DNA of 29,928 bases from a virus: the IMG/VR virus record IMGVR_UViG_3300044675_002272, positions 1-29,928 of that record; one strand, written 5' to 3'. Position 1 is the stretch's first letter. The number at the start of each line of letters is the position of its first letter. Shown piece after piece: positions 15,855 through 22,914 of the stretch. The translations under genes were made by a program, and so were the position numbers. A model generated the notes under the pieces. That model did not search any database. It saw only the letters and a list, made by a program, of their open reading frames with translations, and was not told the origin of the DNA.

Positions 15855-16175
15855 ATGAAAGTTGAACTACAGCAGCATAGCGGTATTCGATACGACGGCG
15901 AGACTGTCGTATTCGATCAATGGCAAGTCTTTGCGACAGGTGCTAACGGTAACCGGGTTCTTGTCGGTTACTTATCGCACGACGAAGAGATTCCATTGAT
16001 GCTGGTAACCAATCAACCAGTCAATATAGTTCGCGAGCTTGTAACCAAGTGCGAAGCGATCACCAAGCGAACTGTTTTGCCTCCAATGGAAATTGTAGAG
16101 CCTCCAGAGATCGACAATTCCGCAGGTGAAGACGACTACACAGACGACGAAGAGGACGACCAGGATAATGATTAG
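15855..16175 (+). CDS. Unknown tail-cluster protein with acidic C-terminus
   Basis: The protein has 106 residues and I do not recognise it. The first ~75 residues look like a small mixed alpha/beta domain (YDGETVVFDQWQVFATG, LVGYLSHDEEIPLMLV). The C-terminus is strongly acidic (EDDYTDDEEDDQDND), which could keep tail components soluble or contact a basic partner. It lies between the tail tube and chaperone genes and overlaps the chaperone start by 8 bases, so it belongs to the same translation unit. Confidence 0.6.
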   Translation: MKVELQQHSGIRYDGETVVFDQWQVFATGANGNRVLVGYLSHDEEIPLMLVTNQPVNIVRELVTKCEAITKRTVLPPMEIVEPPEIDNSAGEDDYTDDEEDDQDND

Positions 16176-16524
16176 CCGCGATAAGTTTTTAGCACTCAAA
16201 GCGAAGCGATACTTGGACGTAAAGGTACTTGGAGAAGAGTACCGAATCCAAAGCATGAGCGAAGCGGAAAAGGCAGACTACGAAATCAAGTTGCAAGACA
16301 AAAAAGCAGGCATGAGTTTCAAGAAAGCTCGTGCTTTGTTCCTTTGTCGTGTGCTTGTCGATTCGACAGGTGACAGACTGCTACTTGATTCCGATTGCGA
16401 TGCAGTCATGTCAATGGATGGAAAGATTACATCAGCATTGTACGGCGTTGCTCAGGATCATTGCGGATACGACGAAGGAGACATTGAGGAGCTTGTAAAA
16501 AACTCCGAACCGGCAGCAGGCTAA
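16168..16524 (+). CDS. Tail assembly chaperone, short (G-type) product
   Basis: The 0-frame product has 118 residues from ATG 16168, inside the end of the preceding gene; a start further upstream would overlap that gene more and only adds a Thr/Lys/Arg-rich stretch. The protein (ISRDKFLALKAKRYLDVKVLGEEYRIQSMSEAEKADYEI, then RALFLCRVLVDSTGDRLL and SALYGVAQDHCG) is like the G product of siphovirus tail assembly chaperones, which coat the tape measure during tail assembly. It ends at TAA 16522-16524, inside the loop of the frameshift hairpin. Confidence 0.85.
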   Translation: MISRDKFLALKAKRYLDVKVLGEEYRIQSMSEAEKADYEIKLQDKKAGMSFKKARALFLCRVLVDSTGDRLLLDSDCDAVMSMDGKITSALYGVAQDHCGYDEGDIEELVKNSEPAAG

Positions 16525-16898
16525 GGCTTGCTGCCAGACTTTGCTTTGCTTGGGGTATTGCAGACGTTCAGGCATGGCTGGAGACAGTGCCAAGTCATGT
16601 TTTGGACTTCTGGATGGCTTTCGATGCAGTTGAGCCAATTGGAGAAGCGTGGAAGCAATCAGCGCAAACACAATGCTTACTGGAAAGACAAATCGAACTA
16701 GAGGCAATGAAGGTTGGAGCGAAGTTTGAGCCGAGCACGTTTGAACGACACATGCCAGCTAGATACTTTCCAGAACCGCAACGTCAAAAGACGAAGCGGA
16801 CGAAGAAGACGACGAAAACAGAGTTTGAATCACTCGGAGCCACTTTGGGGCTAGGAGCAGTAGTCAGAGCAAATGGCAACAACAATAAATCTGGCTAA
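16168..16898 (+). CDS. Tail assembly chaperone, -1 frameshift fusion (GT-type) product
   Basis: The extended product is join(16168..16503,16503..16898), 243 residues. Ribosomes slip back one base at A AAA AAC (16497-16503). The -1 frame is open from there to TAA 16896-16898 and adds 131 residues. The added T part begins LRLAARLCFAWGIADVQAWLETV and continues with VLDFWMAFDAVEPIGEAW, a clear match to the T-domain pattern (RLA...G.....L...S..E...W.AF...EP.G). The T part has no convincing ribosome site of its own. In lambda the G:GT ratio sets correct tail assembly around the tape measure; the same role is expected here. The end overlaps the tape measure start by 26 bases. Confidence 0.85.
16497..16535 (+). 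promoter_or_regulatory. Programmed -1 ribosomal frameshift site
   Basis: The slippery heptamer A AAA AAC lies at 16497-16503, in the correct phase with the 0-frame codons AAA AAC. After an 8-base spacer, 16512-16521 (GGCAGCAGGC) pairs with 16526-16535 (GCTTGCTGCC): 10 bp including one G.U, with a TAAG tetraloop at 16522-16525. The 0-frame stop TAA occupies the loop. Slippery site, spacer and hairpin together match the standard -1 frameshift signal. Confidence 0.88.
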
Positions 16899-18609
16899 CA
16901 TCGCACTCGGTTTCGATGCGTCGAAGATTACTCGCGGAGTCGATCTTTCTGCCGGTGAACTTAGAAAACTTGGTCGGATAGTACAAGACTCAGTTACGCC
17001 TATCGATCGATACAACCGAGACATTGCGATATTGGAGCGTGCACATAACGCAGGTGCATTGTCCGCGAAAAGGCATGCGGAAGCCTTAGAACATCTAAAC
17101 CAAAAGTACAAGCAAACACCACAGCAAAAAACCAATCCGATGGTTGCTGATTTAAAGAGCACTCTTGCACAATACGCAGGACTTGCGGTTGCGTTCCGTG
17201 GCATCCAGACGAGCATGTCGTTAGCCGCTACGGCAGAAAGCAACAAGATATCGCTAGAAGTACTGACAGGCTCAGCCGAAAAAGCAAGATTTCTTTTCGA
17301 AGGATTCATCGCTTTAGATCGATCTTCTCCGCTAAGTCGGCAAGACTTTTCCAAAGCAGCACAAACTTTAGTAGGGTACGGACTGGCCGCAGAACAAACC
17401 ATGCCAGCACTGCGAGCACTGAGCGAAGTTTCTATTGGTAATGCCGATCGATTTCAATCGCTTGCGTTGGCGTTCGGGCAGGTGCAAGCTAACGGAAGGC
17501 TGATGGGGCAAGAAGTCTTGCAGATGGTGAACGCAGGCTTTAATCCGCTGCAGGAAATCAGCCGAACGACTGGTACCAGTATGCTTGAATTGAAAAAGCA
17601 AATGGAGAACGGCGCGATATCGTCAGAGATGGTTTCCGATGCTTTTAAGTCTGCCACCTCCGAAGGTGGTCGATTCTTTGAAATGAATGAGCGGCTGAAG
17701 AATAGTGCAGCCGGGCAATATGCCAAGATGAAGTCAGATGTGGAGTTGCTAGCAACTGAGATTGGAACAAACCTCCTGCCAGCGGCTAAATCATTGATGG
17801 AGATCATGAACGCTGGAGCGAATAGCAAAGGGCAAGGTGGTTTACTTGCAGGTATTGCGACTAACTTTTCCGCTGGAATCGAAGGCATGGTAGCAATTGC
17901 TTCAGATGCGATTACTAACCTTGACGAAAATTCTGTTGGAACAAAGTTCGACGACTTTTTGGCTAGGTTAGGAAAGCAGGAAGGCGACAGGCAAATGGAA
18001 GCTCTGAAGCACGTTCTAACACCAGCCGAGCAGTTGATTCGTGAAAAGAACATGGCAGCCAAAGCTGACACGGAACGGAAGGAACTACAGCGAATAGCGA
18101 ACGAAGAAAAAGCCAAACAAAGTGCTTTGGATCTGTACACGAAAGAGCAGCAAGAGCTTCAACGAAAGCTAGATATCTTGCAACTCGGTACTGCTGAAGT
18201 CGAGTACCAAGAGAACTTGAAAAAAGGACTTAGTGAAAAACAAGCTAGCGAGCTGCGAGACTTGCAAGAAAAGCTTGAACTTGAAAAGAGCATCACCGAG
18301 GATACGGAAAAACGCAAGAAGATGGATTCGCAAACGAAGGATCGTATTCAAAAAGCAGAAAAAGACTTTGACAAACTGAAGTCCGACTTAAAGAACGACA
18401 ATCCAAACAACATCGCCGCAGCGGTTGCTCCAGCGTTACGAGCTGGCAGCGTTGAGGCGTATCGGTTCCTAATGAACCAACGCAACGAAGCCGCAGAGAT
18501 TGCACAAGAGCAAGCAGAGATCGCACGCGAGCAGCTAGTTGTTCAACAACAGCAACTAGAAGCCTTTCAAAGCTCGCAGATGATAGGAATAGCAGGGAGG
18601 ACAGCTTAA
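16873..18609 (+). CDS. Tape measure protein
   Basis: The protein has 578 residues. Residues ~119-302 form the tape measure N-terminal domain (NKISLEVLTGSAEKARFLFEG, MPALRALSEVSIGN, ALAFGQVQANGRLMGQEVLQ, NAGFNPLQEIS, EMVSDAFKSATSEGGRFF, ELATEIG-like LLATEIGTNLLPA). Residues ~385-510 are a long charged coiled coil, and the end is Gln/Glu-rich. Tape measures set tail length and later form the channel for DNA. Using the known ~0.15 nm per residue, the tail should be about 85-90 nm, which is short to medium (inference). No clear transmembrane segment or lytic domain is present. It overlaps the next start by one base. Confidence 0.92.
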   Translation: MATTINLANIALGFDASKITRGVDLSAGELRKLGRIVQDSVTPIDRYNRDIAILERAHNAGALSAKRHAEALEHLNQKYKQTPQQKTNPMVADLKSTLAQYAGLAVAFRGIQTSMSLAATAESNKISLEVLTGSAEKARFLFEGFIALDRSSPLSRQDFSKAAQTLVGYGLAAEQTMPALRALSEVSIGNADRFQSLALAFGQVQANGRLMGQEVLQMVNAGFNPLQEISRTTGTSMLELKKQMENGAISSEMVSDAFKSATSEGGRFFEMNERLKNSAAGQYAKMKSDVELLATEIGTNLLPAAKSLMEIMNAGANSKGQGGLLAGIATNFSAGIEGMVAIASDAITNLDENSVGTKFDDFLARLGKQEGDRQMEALKHVLTPAEQLIREKNMAAKADTERKELQRIANEEKAKQSALDLYTKEQQELQRKLDILQLGTAEVEYQENLKKGLSEKQASELRDLQEKLELEKSITEDTEKRKKMDSQTKDRIQKAEKDFDKLKSDLKNDNPNNIAAAVAPALRAGSVEAYRFLMNQRNEAAEIAQEQAEIAREQLVVQQQQLEAFQSSQMIGIAGRTA

Positions 18610-19502
18610 TGCCAAGCGAAATTGTAAACAGCCAGGAAAGACGCGAAGGCTCTGGAGCGATCGCGATCAGCAGCAATAAACTTGTATTCCGAAGCACTTG
18701 GAATTTTCTTGTACTTGCAAGTTCAACCAGTGTCGGACGCGAAGAAATCCTGCTTGGTACTCCAGGCCTTCCAGTCGTTGGTTTAGTTTACGGATTTACC
18801 CAACAACGCTGCACGTCCAAGGATGCAAAACGCAAGAAAGAGAATCCGCTTTACTGGGACGTTACGTGTCAATTCGAATCAGGAACAGAAGAGCAAAAAC
18901 CGCCATCGGGTGGAGATCCAGACTTTCCAGATCCAGATCCAACGACTTGGATTCCTGTATTCGTTGTCGATTCGTTTGAGACCAAGCAGGTTGTCATCCA
19001 AGAAGACTTTAGCGACCCACCCAAAAAGATAGTCAACTTTGCAAAGCAACCGTTCCAAGAGCCGATACTAACCACCAAAACGCTATGTTCTTTTTCGTTC
19101 ACCCAGTTCGAAGATCCTGCACAAGACATCAACGACATTATGGACAGGAACGACAAGCTAAACGATGGAGAGTTTGCAGGCCGAGACGCGAGAACTCTGA
19201 AGCTAAACGTAACAAGTGCAGGATTAGGTTATTACGGTGGCTACGCAGCTTGGCGAGTTGCTTATCGTTGTTCCTACGATCCAGACACATGGGACATGGA
19301 GCTTCTAGAGGTTGGAAGTCAGTTTGTCGATACGGCAGACGGAAATAAACTAAAGCCGTACTTAGACGATATTCGAAGCCATCGCATGGTTGGAAAACTT
19401 GACACGAACGGAAATAAACTTGCTAGCAACGCAAACCCGCTCACCTCAAAGTTTGTGCCTTACCCGCAAATAGATTTCAGCTTTATCAGGTTGCCTTCAT
19501 AA
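18609..19502 (+). CDS. Unknown tail-tip-region protein
   Basis: The protein has 297 residues and is not recognised. It has a beta-rich N-terminal part (GAIAISSNKLVFRSTWNFLVLA, LYWDVTCQFES), a Pro/Asp-rich linker near residues 98-118 (GGDPDFPDPDP), and a C-terminal half with GGYAAWRVAYRCSYDPDTWDMELLEVGSQ-like strands, so each half may be a separate beta domain. Its position directly after the tape measure is where distal tail or baseplate-hub proteins are encoded; a structural tail-tip role is inferred. It is linked to both neighbours by TAATG overlaps. Confidence 0.6.
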   Translation: MPSEIVNSQERREGSGAIAISSNKLVFRSTWNFLVLASSTSVGREEILLGTPGLPVVGLVYGFTQQRCTSKDAKRKKENPLYWDVTCQFESGTEEQKPPSGGDPDFPDPDPTTWIPVFVVDSFETKQVVIQEDFSDPPKKIVNFAKQPFQEPILTTKTLCSFSFTQFEDPAQDINDIMDRNDKLNDGEFAGRDARTLKLNVTSAGLGYYGGYAAWRVAYRCSYDPDTWDMELLEVGSQFVDTADGNKLKPYLDDIRSHRMVGKLDTNGNKLASNANPLTSKFVPYPQIDFSFIRLPS

Positions 19503-19858
19503 TGGCAAGCAAAGACGAAGAGCTAGTTCTGTTCACTCGTGCGGACAGTGACGAGATACTGAAGTTCGTTTTTAACGAGCCGTCCGGAGCGCCGCATCCT
19601 GCCATGCGTTCGTATGGTGATGCGGAAGTCGTCTTGGCTTACACGACAGCAGGAGCAACAGCCAGGTCGGGGACCACTCTAGGAACCGGTACGGCGACAT
19701 CAAGATGGTTAAGCGAATCTGGAGCTAATAGAGTTATAAACACAACTTCGGATTCTATTTCTTACTTTAACTTGTCTTCAACTGCAGTTGGTCCTAGCAA
19801 ATACATCCTTCTAGCTCGTCTTGGTGCGGATTATATCTGCATCTGGGAAGAGTGCTAA
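19502..19858 (+). CDS. Small unknown tail-tip-region protein
   Basis: The protein has 118 residues and no recognised family. It begins with an acidic segment (ASKDEELVLFTRADSDEILKF), has a Gly/Ala/Thr-rich middle (TTAGATARSGTTLGTGTATSRW), and ends ILLARLGADYICIWEEC. It lies between two unknown tail-region genes with TAATG overlaps at both ends, which suggests co-translation and a structural role. No motif points to an enzyme. Confidence 0.55.
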   Translation: MASKDEELVLFTRADSDEILKFVFNEPSGAPHPAMRSYGDAEVVLAYTTAGATARSGTTLGTGTATSRWLSESGANRVINTTSDSISYFNLSSTAVGPSKYILLARLGADYICIWEEC

Positions 19859-20955
19859 TGAAGATAAGAAACTCTCCTGGTTGTTGTGGTTGTGATAATG
19901 ATGAGTGCATCGAACCTCCGGAAATGCAAATAACAGGCTTGACGGAAGCTTCTGGATGGCATCCTGGAGCACCGGATTGGTATCTCGCAAACCCTTCGTT
20001 TTGTTGCTGGGAAAAAAGATTCACGTATGATTCGTGGCCTATACTTCCGACTAGGTTTACAAGTCCGGTAATACAGGAATTTAATCTTGAGTTTAAGGGA
20101 AGGCGAACGTCTTTCGCGACTATTGGAACCATCTCAGGAAGCTACTGTATAGACCAAGAGGAGATCGATGTCGCCTATATTGAAAGATGGAGAATCTATG
20201 AGGATGCATGGAGGAAATATGCCTACGTAGCTCCGGGGGCTAATCAAGTTATCGTTAAAGCCTTCTTGATTACAATTATGGAAATGGGCGTTCCTGTTCT
20301 GTATTGGGCTTTTGGAATTACTGAAGAATTTACCGCAACCTACGGATACGATCGCAAGTTTCGAAACTACGTTGACAACATTCAAGTTGCAATCGAATGC
20401 GTTAATTGGCTTGGTGGAGACGACCCAACCTATGCCAGCAGACCAACCAGCTCTTGGGTAGAGCAAACACCCGTAAGCTCTAGTTACGTGGATGCATCAG
20501 TAACTTTTGGGCTGGTTAAAGTAGATGACTTGGAAGCATTACCTCCAGGCGACTGGCTGGAGCAAGGTGTGTCAACGACAGACGAAAATACACCTAGCGT
20601 TGCTGGGTGTGTACCTGGAGTCCAAGATCCGTTTTTGATTTCTTACGGCCTAGATCCTCCACCGCTCTGCAGTCAAATAGAAGTGGATTCGGACAGTTGC
20701 GGGGAAGAAATAATAACAACGGGGGCAGTATTATTTGACCCTTTGTTCTTGTCTGGGAAAGTCACAAACAATTCATTGCGACTCAATTCGGGATGCTGCA
20801 TCGATCCATCGACTGTTTGTGAATACAACGAAAGCACTCAGTTTTGGGTCTGGAGACAACGGGCTGAAGTCATAACGTCCACATGCTTAAGAGAATATAA
20901 CCCGGTAGATTTGATAATCCATTCAACCTACACCGTCCGATTTCGATTGCCGTGA
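19858..20955 (+). CDS. Cysteine-rich tail-region protein
   Basis: The protein has 365 residues from ATG 19858, which overlaps the preceding stop (TAATG). It contains 15 cysteines, about 4%: a CCGCxxxxC cluster at residues 9-17, a CC at ~49, and scattered single Cys residues plus another CC (GCCID) near the C-terminus. Such density in a protein without zinc-finger spacing suggests disulfides rather than metal binding. It is otherwise Trp/Tyr-rich and unrecognised. The next gene, coupled by a GTGA overlap, begins with an Erv/ALR-like sulfhydryl oxidase domain, so it may oxidise this protein (inference). Position suggests a tail tip or fibre component. Confidence 0.6.
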   Translation: MKIRNSPGCCGCDNDECIEPPEMQITGLTEASGWHPGAPDWYLANPSFCCWEKRFTYDSWPILPTRFTSPVIQEFNLEFKGRRTSFATIGTISGSYCIDQEEIDVAYIERWRIYEDAWRKYAYVAPGANQVIVKAFLITIMEMGVPVLYWAFGITEEFTATYGYDRKFRNYVDNIQVAIECVNWLGGDDPTYASRPTSSWVEQTPVSSSYVDASVTFGLVKVDDLEALPPGDWLEQGVSTTDENTPSVAGCVPGVQDPFLISYGLDPPPLCSQIEVDSDSCGEEIITTGAVLFDPLFLSGKVTNNSLRLNSGCCIDPSTVCEYNESTQFWVWRQRAEVITSTCLREYNPVDLIIHSTYTVRFRLP

Positions 20956-22022
20956 TACTTCGAACTGCTGCATACCTTAGAACCGACGAGCCTGTTTCGC
21001 AAGCAGTTAGTCAGGTTCCAACCAATGCCCATTCACCAGCGATGATACTAAGGCAACAAGCCCATTGGAGGAAACTTCATACAGAAACTTTCGACACTGA
21101 GAAGTTTAACAAATGGATAGAGAGGATACCAGGCTGTTCGCCATGCAGAGCTAACTTCCGCAAAATCCTTGAATACAGTCCGCCACGCTTTGATGACTGG
21201 TTCAAATGGACATGGGAGGTGCATAACGAAGTCAATTCGAAGATAGGAAAGTCTATAGTCGCATGGGAGGAAGCGTGTAATCGGTGGAATTGGAACGGTA
21301 CTTTTCCAGGACCAGTCAACCGAAAACGACATCGCAAAATCGTAACCGCCATCGGACCGAACCGAATCGACCGTCAACGACATTGCATATCGAGTTGGAT
21401 CGATGCAGGATTTGAAGTGATTGCGATGCAGACAGCCAGAGAACTGCCGTTGTTTCAACCGTTGTTCTCTGACTTGAAAATCGAATGGGTAGAATCGAAC
21501 GACGTTGAAAGCTTCTACAATTTTCCAACGCAGAAGATCCGCAATCTAGCTAACGTCCCAGAAACAATGCTCCTGAACTCCGATTGCGAAATGAGTGGTG
21601 ACTATCAACTAGACGAAACGGATTCAATCTCCGAGTTCTTTATCCGTTGGAACTATACCAGCGGTGTCTACAGAGCTCGCGAGTTTGAATGGGGTCTGGA
21701 TGGAATGCACCTCACGGACGAAGCTAAGAAAGTTATCCCGCAGGACTTCCCGTTTTGCATCGGACAAGCCATGTGGGACTACGCTGTGCCGTGGCTATTG
21801 ATGCATCACGATATCCCATTCCGTATCAATCATGGACAATGGTTACTGCACGAAGATCACCAACAAAACTGGAAAGATGAGTATTGGTGGAAGGGCTCTC
21901 ACTGGATGCAGGACCGATACGGAGTAAACCCAATGTGGTTCCGAGAAACTTTCCGAAAAGACATCGAACCGAATTGGAAATATGACCGCAATACAGGACG
22001 CTGGAACCAACAAAAGGAATGA
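20952..22022 (+). CDS. Erv/ALR-like sulfhydryl oxidase domain fused to glycosyltransferase-like domain
   Basis: The protein has 356 residues with a GTG start (GTGA overlap). Residues ~55-110 resemble Erv/ALR flavin-linked sulfhydryl oxidases: redox CxxC at Cys62-Cys65, FRKIL, PPR, then W-x-W-x-x-HNEVNSKIGK at 86-100 with the hallmark HNxVN at 91-95, and a further Cys109 before Trp112. Residues ~130-330 resemble a glycosyltransferase-like fold: TAIGPNR, CISSWIDAGFEVIAMQ, the acidic NSDCEM at 209-214, IRWNYTSG, and FCIGQAMWDYAVPWLLMHH. The reading frame is continuous, so this is a real fusion. FAD binding and activity are not proven. The upstream Cys-rich protein is the obvious candidate substrate. 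Confidence 0.7.
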   Translation: MILRTAAYLRTDEPVSQAVSQVPTNAHSPAMILRQQAHWRKLHTETFDTEKFNKWIERIPGCSPCRANFRKILEYSPPRFDDWFKWTWEVHNEVNSKIGKSIVAWEEACNRWNWNGTFPGPVNRKRHRKIVTAIGPNRIDRQRHCISSWIDAGFEVIAMQTARELPLFQPLFSDLKIEWVESNDVESFYNFPTQKIRNLANVPETMLLNSDCEMSGDYQLDETDSISEFFIRWNYTSGVYRAREFEWGLDGMHLTDEAKKVIPQDFPFCIGQAMWDYAVPWLLMHHDIPFRINHGQWLLHEDHQQNWKDEYWWKGSHWMQDRYGVNPMWFRETFRKDIEPNWKYDRNTGRWNQQKE

Positions 22023-22078
22023 ACAATGACCCCACCGAAAACAGCAGCTAGAATTCCAAAAATCTTTTCCTAAAGCTG

Positions 22079-22107
22079 TTGACTACCGTACGACGATACG
22101 GTATAGT
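22079..22107 (+). promoter_or_regulatory. Sigma70-like promoter with operator palindrome in its spacer
   Basis: The -35 element TTGACT is at 22079-22084 and the -10 element TATAGT at 22102-22107, with a 17-base spacer. A perfect 7-bp inverted repeat, TACCGTA (22084-22090) and TACGGTA (22097-22103) with 6 bases between, fills the spacer and touches both boxes. A bound dimeric repressor would block RNA polymerase. The transcript would begin near 22114 and carry the small genes and both hammerhead ribozymes. Confidence 0.7.
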
Positions 22108-22148
22108 AACTACATCAGACGCCAGCAAAGCAAACAAGGAAACGAAAA

Positions 22149-22397
22149 ATGGTACTAATCAAAGAAATTGATAGCACAAAAGTAAACGGTGTCAAAACAA
22201 CATACGTCGAAATGGCTACAGAAAAGCGAGAAGCTATGGTTTCCTTTTGCCCGTCAAATGTTTTTCCAGTCGCTGTTTACACAACAAAAACTCTTTCCGC
22301 TGGACGAACCTTTAAGAGTTGGGAAGAAGCTATCTCAGCTTATAAAAATGCAAACATTGTAGAAATGATCGAGACAGCAAAACGAGTGGTAAACTAA
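22149..22397 (+). CDS. Unknown 82-residue early-region protein
   Basis: This is the first gene after the 22079 promoter; AAGGA at 22136-22140 lies 8 bases before the ATG. The product (VLIKEIDSTKVNGVKTTYVEMATEKREAMVSF, ending FKSWEEAISAYKNANIVEMIETAKRVV) looks like a small alpha/beta protein without a recognised family. Its stop codon TAA (22395-22397) directly abuts the first hammerhead ribozyme, so after self-cleavage the upstream mRNA would end in the ribozyme fold. Confidence 0.6.
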   Translation: MVLIKEIDSTKVNGVKTTYVEMATEKREAMVSFCPSNVFPVAVYTTKTLSAGRTFKSWEEAISAYKNANIVEMIETAKRVVN

Positions 22398-22449
22398 ACT
22401 CACTGACGAGCTGGCGAGACTCCAGCGAAACACCTTCGGGTGTCTGAGT
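22398..22449 (+). ncRNA. Hammerhead ribozyme 1 (type I)
   Basis: All core elements are in order. Stem I is ACTCA (22398-22402) with TGAGT (22445-22449). The core is CTGACGA (22403-22409). Stem II is GCTGG (22410-22414) with CCAGC (22422-22426), closed by a 7-base loop. GAAA is 22427-22430. Stem III is CACC/GGTG (22431-22442) with a TTCG tetraloop, plus the A15.1-U16.1 pair. C17 is 22444. Predicted cleavage is between 22444 and 22445, at GUC. Stem I is open, which makes it type I. Confidence 0.92.
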
Positions 22450-22500
22450 AAATTCAGCCGAAAGGCCCGCCTCGACGGTTTCGAGCTTTGGAGATTTGGA
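22450..22500 (+). promoter_or_regulatory. Conserved structured leader after hammerhead 1
   Basis: Downstream of the ribozyme come two small hairpins: GCC-GAAA-GGC (22457-22466, a GNRA tetraloop) and CTCGA-CGGTT-TCGAG (22471-22485). GGAG at 22490-22493 lies about 7 bases before the next ATG. The same leader follows the second ribozyme, with the tetraloop changed from GAAA to GCAA, which keeps the GNRA class. After cleavage this would be the 5'-OH leader of the next small mRNA. Confidence 0.7.
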
Positions 22501-22809
22501 ATGATGGCAACAATGACCGCTCAAGAATTCGTAAACTCAATTGAATTTCCTTGTTTCTTTTTTTCTGGCAACGGCGCACCAGCGGGACAAACATACGCAA
22601 TCTTGGAAAACACAGAATTACCTGTGAACCTTGAGGATGTAAAAGGTGAGATCGAAGCAGACGGAGGTTTCATCTGCACGAATCACGACGACGGCAAAGG
22701 CGGCTGGAATCACAGCGACCATCGCGGAAACACGATTACGAAGATCCAAATTTACAGCGACCAAAAGCTTTGGGAGCGAGAGTACGCAGAGTACATGAGC
22801 GAAGCTTAA
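22501..22809 (+). CDS. Unknown 102-residue protein flanked by hammerhead ribozymes
   Basis: The start is ATG 22501 (a second ATG follows directly), served by GGAG at 22490-22493. The product is acidic and unrecognised: AQEFVNSIEFPCFFFSGNGAPAGQ, then a Gly/His/Asp-rich ICTNHDDGKGGWNHSDHRGN, ending in a charged helix (WEREYAEYMSEA). The HDD...WNHSDHRG cluster could bind metal, but this is speculative. The two ribozymes would cut the transcript on both sides, releasing this ORF in a 411-nt RNA. Its stop codon shares one base with ribozyme 2. Confidence 0.6.
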   Translation: MMATMTAQEFVNSIEFPCFFFSGNGAPAGQTYAILENTELPVNLEDVKGEIEADGGFICTNHDDGKGGWNHSDHRGNTITKIQIYSDQKLWEREYAEYMSEA

Positions 22810-22860
22810 CTCACTGACGAGCTGGCGAGACTCCAGCGAAACGGCTTAGGCCGTCTGAGT
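22809..22860 (+). ncRNA. Hammerhead ribozyme 2 (type I)
   Basis: Same architecture as ribozyme 1. Stem I is ACTCA (22809-22813) with TGAGT (22856-22860). Core CTGACGA is 22814-22820. Stem II is GCTGG (22821-22825) with CCAGC (22833-22837). GAAA is 22838-22841. Stem III is CGGC/GCCG (22842-22853) with a TTAG loop, and U16.1-C17 are 22854-22855. Predicted cleavage follows 22855. Compared with copy 1, two stem III base pairs changed on both strands (A-U to G-C, C-G to G-C), a compensatory pattern that supports the fold. Confidence 0.92.
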
Positions 22861-22914
22861 AAATTCAGCCGCAAGGCCCGCCTCGACGGTTTCGAGCTTT
22901 GGGAGATTGAGAAA
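22861..22914 (+). promoter_or_regulatory. Conserved structured leader after hammerhead 2
   Basis: The leader repeats the one at 22450-22500: GCC-GCAA-GGC (22868-22877) and CTCGA-CGGTT-TCGAG (22882-22896), followed by GGGAG about 10 bases before ATG 22915. It would be the 5' end of the downstream mRNA after cleavage at 22855. Confidence 0.7.

Noticed and set aside
17454-18140. 228-codon open frame on the minus strand
   Set aside because: It lies wholly opposite the tape measure gene, whose domain match is clear; the composition is that of a shadow.
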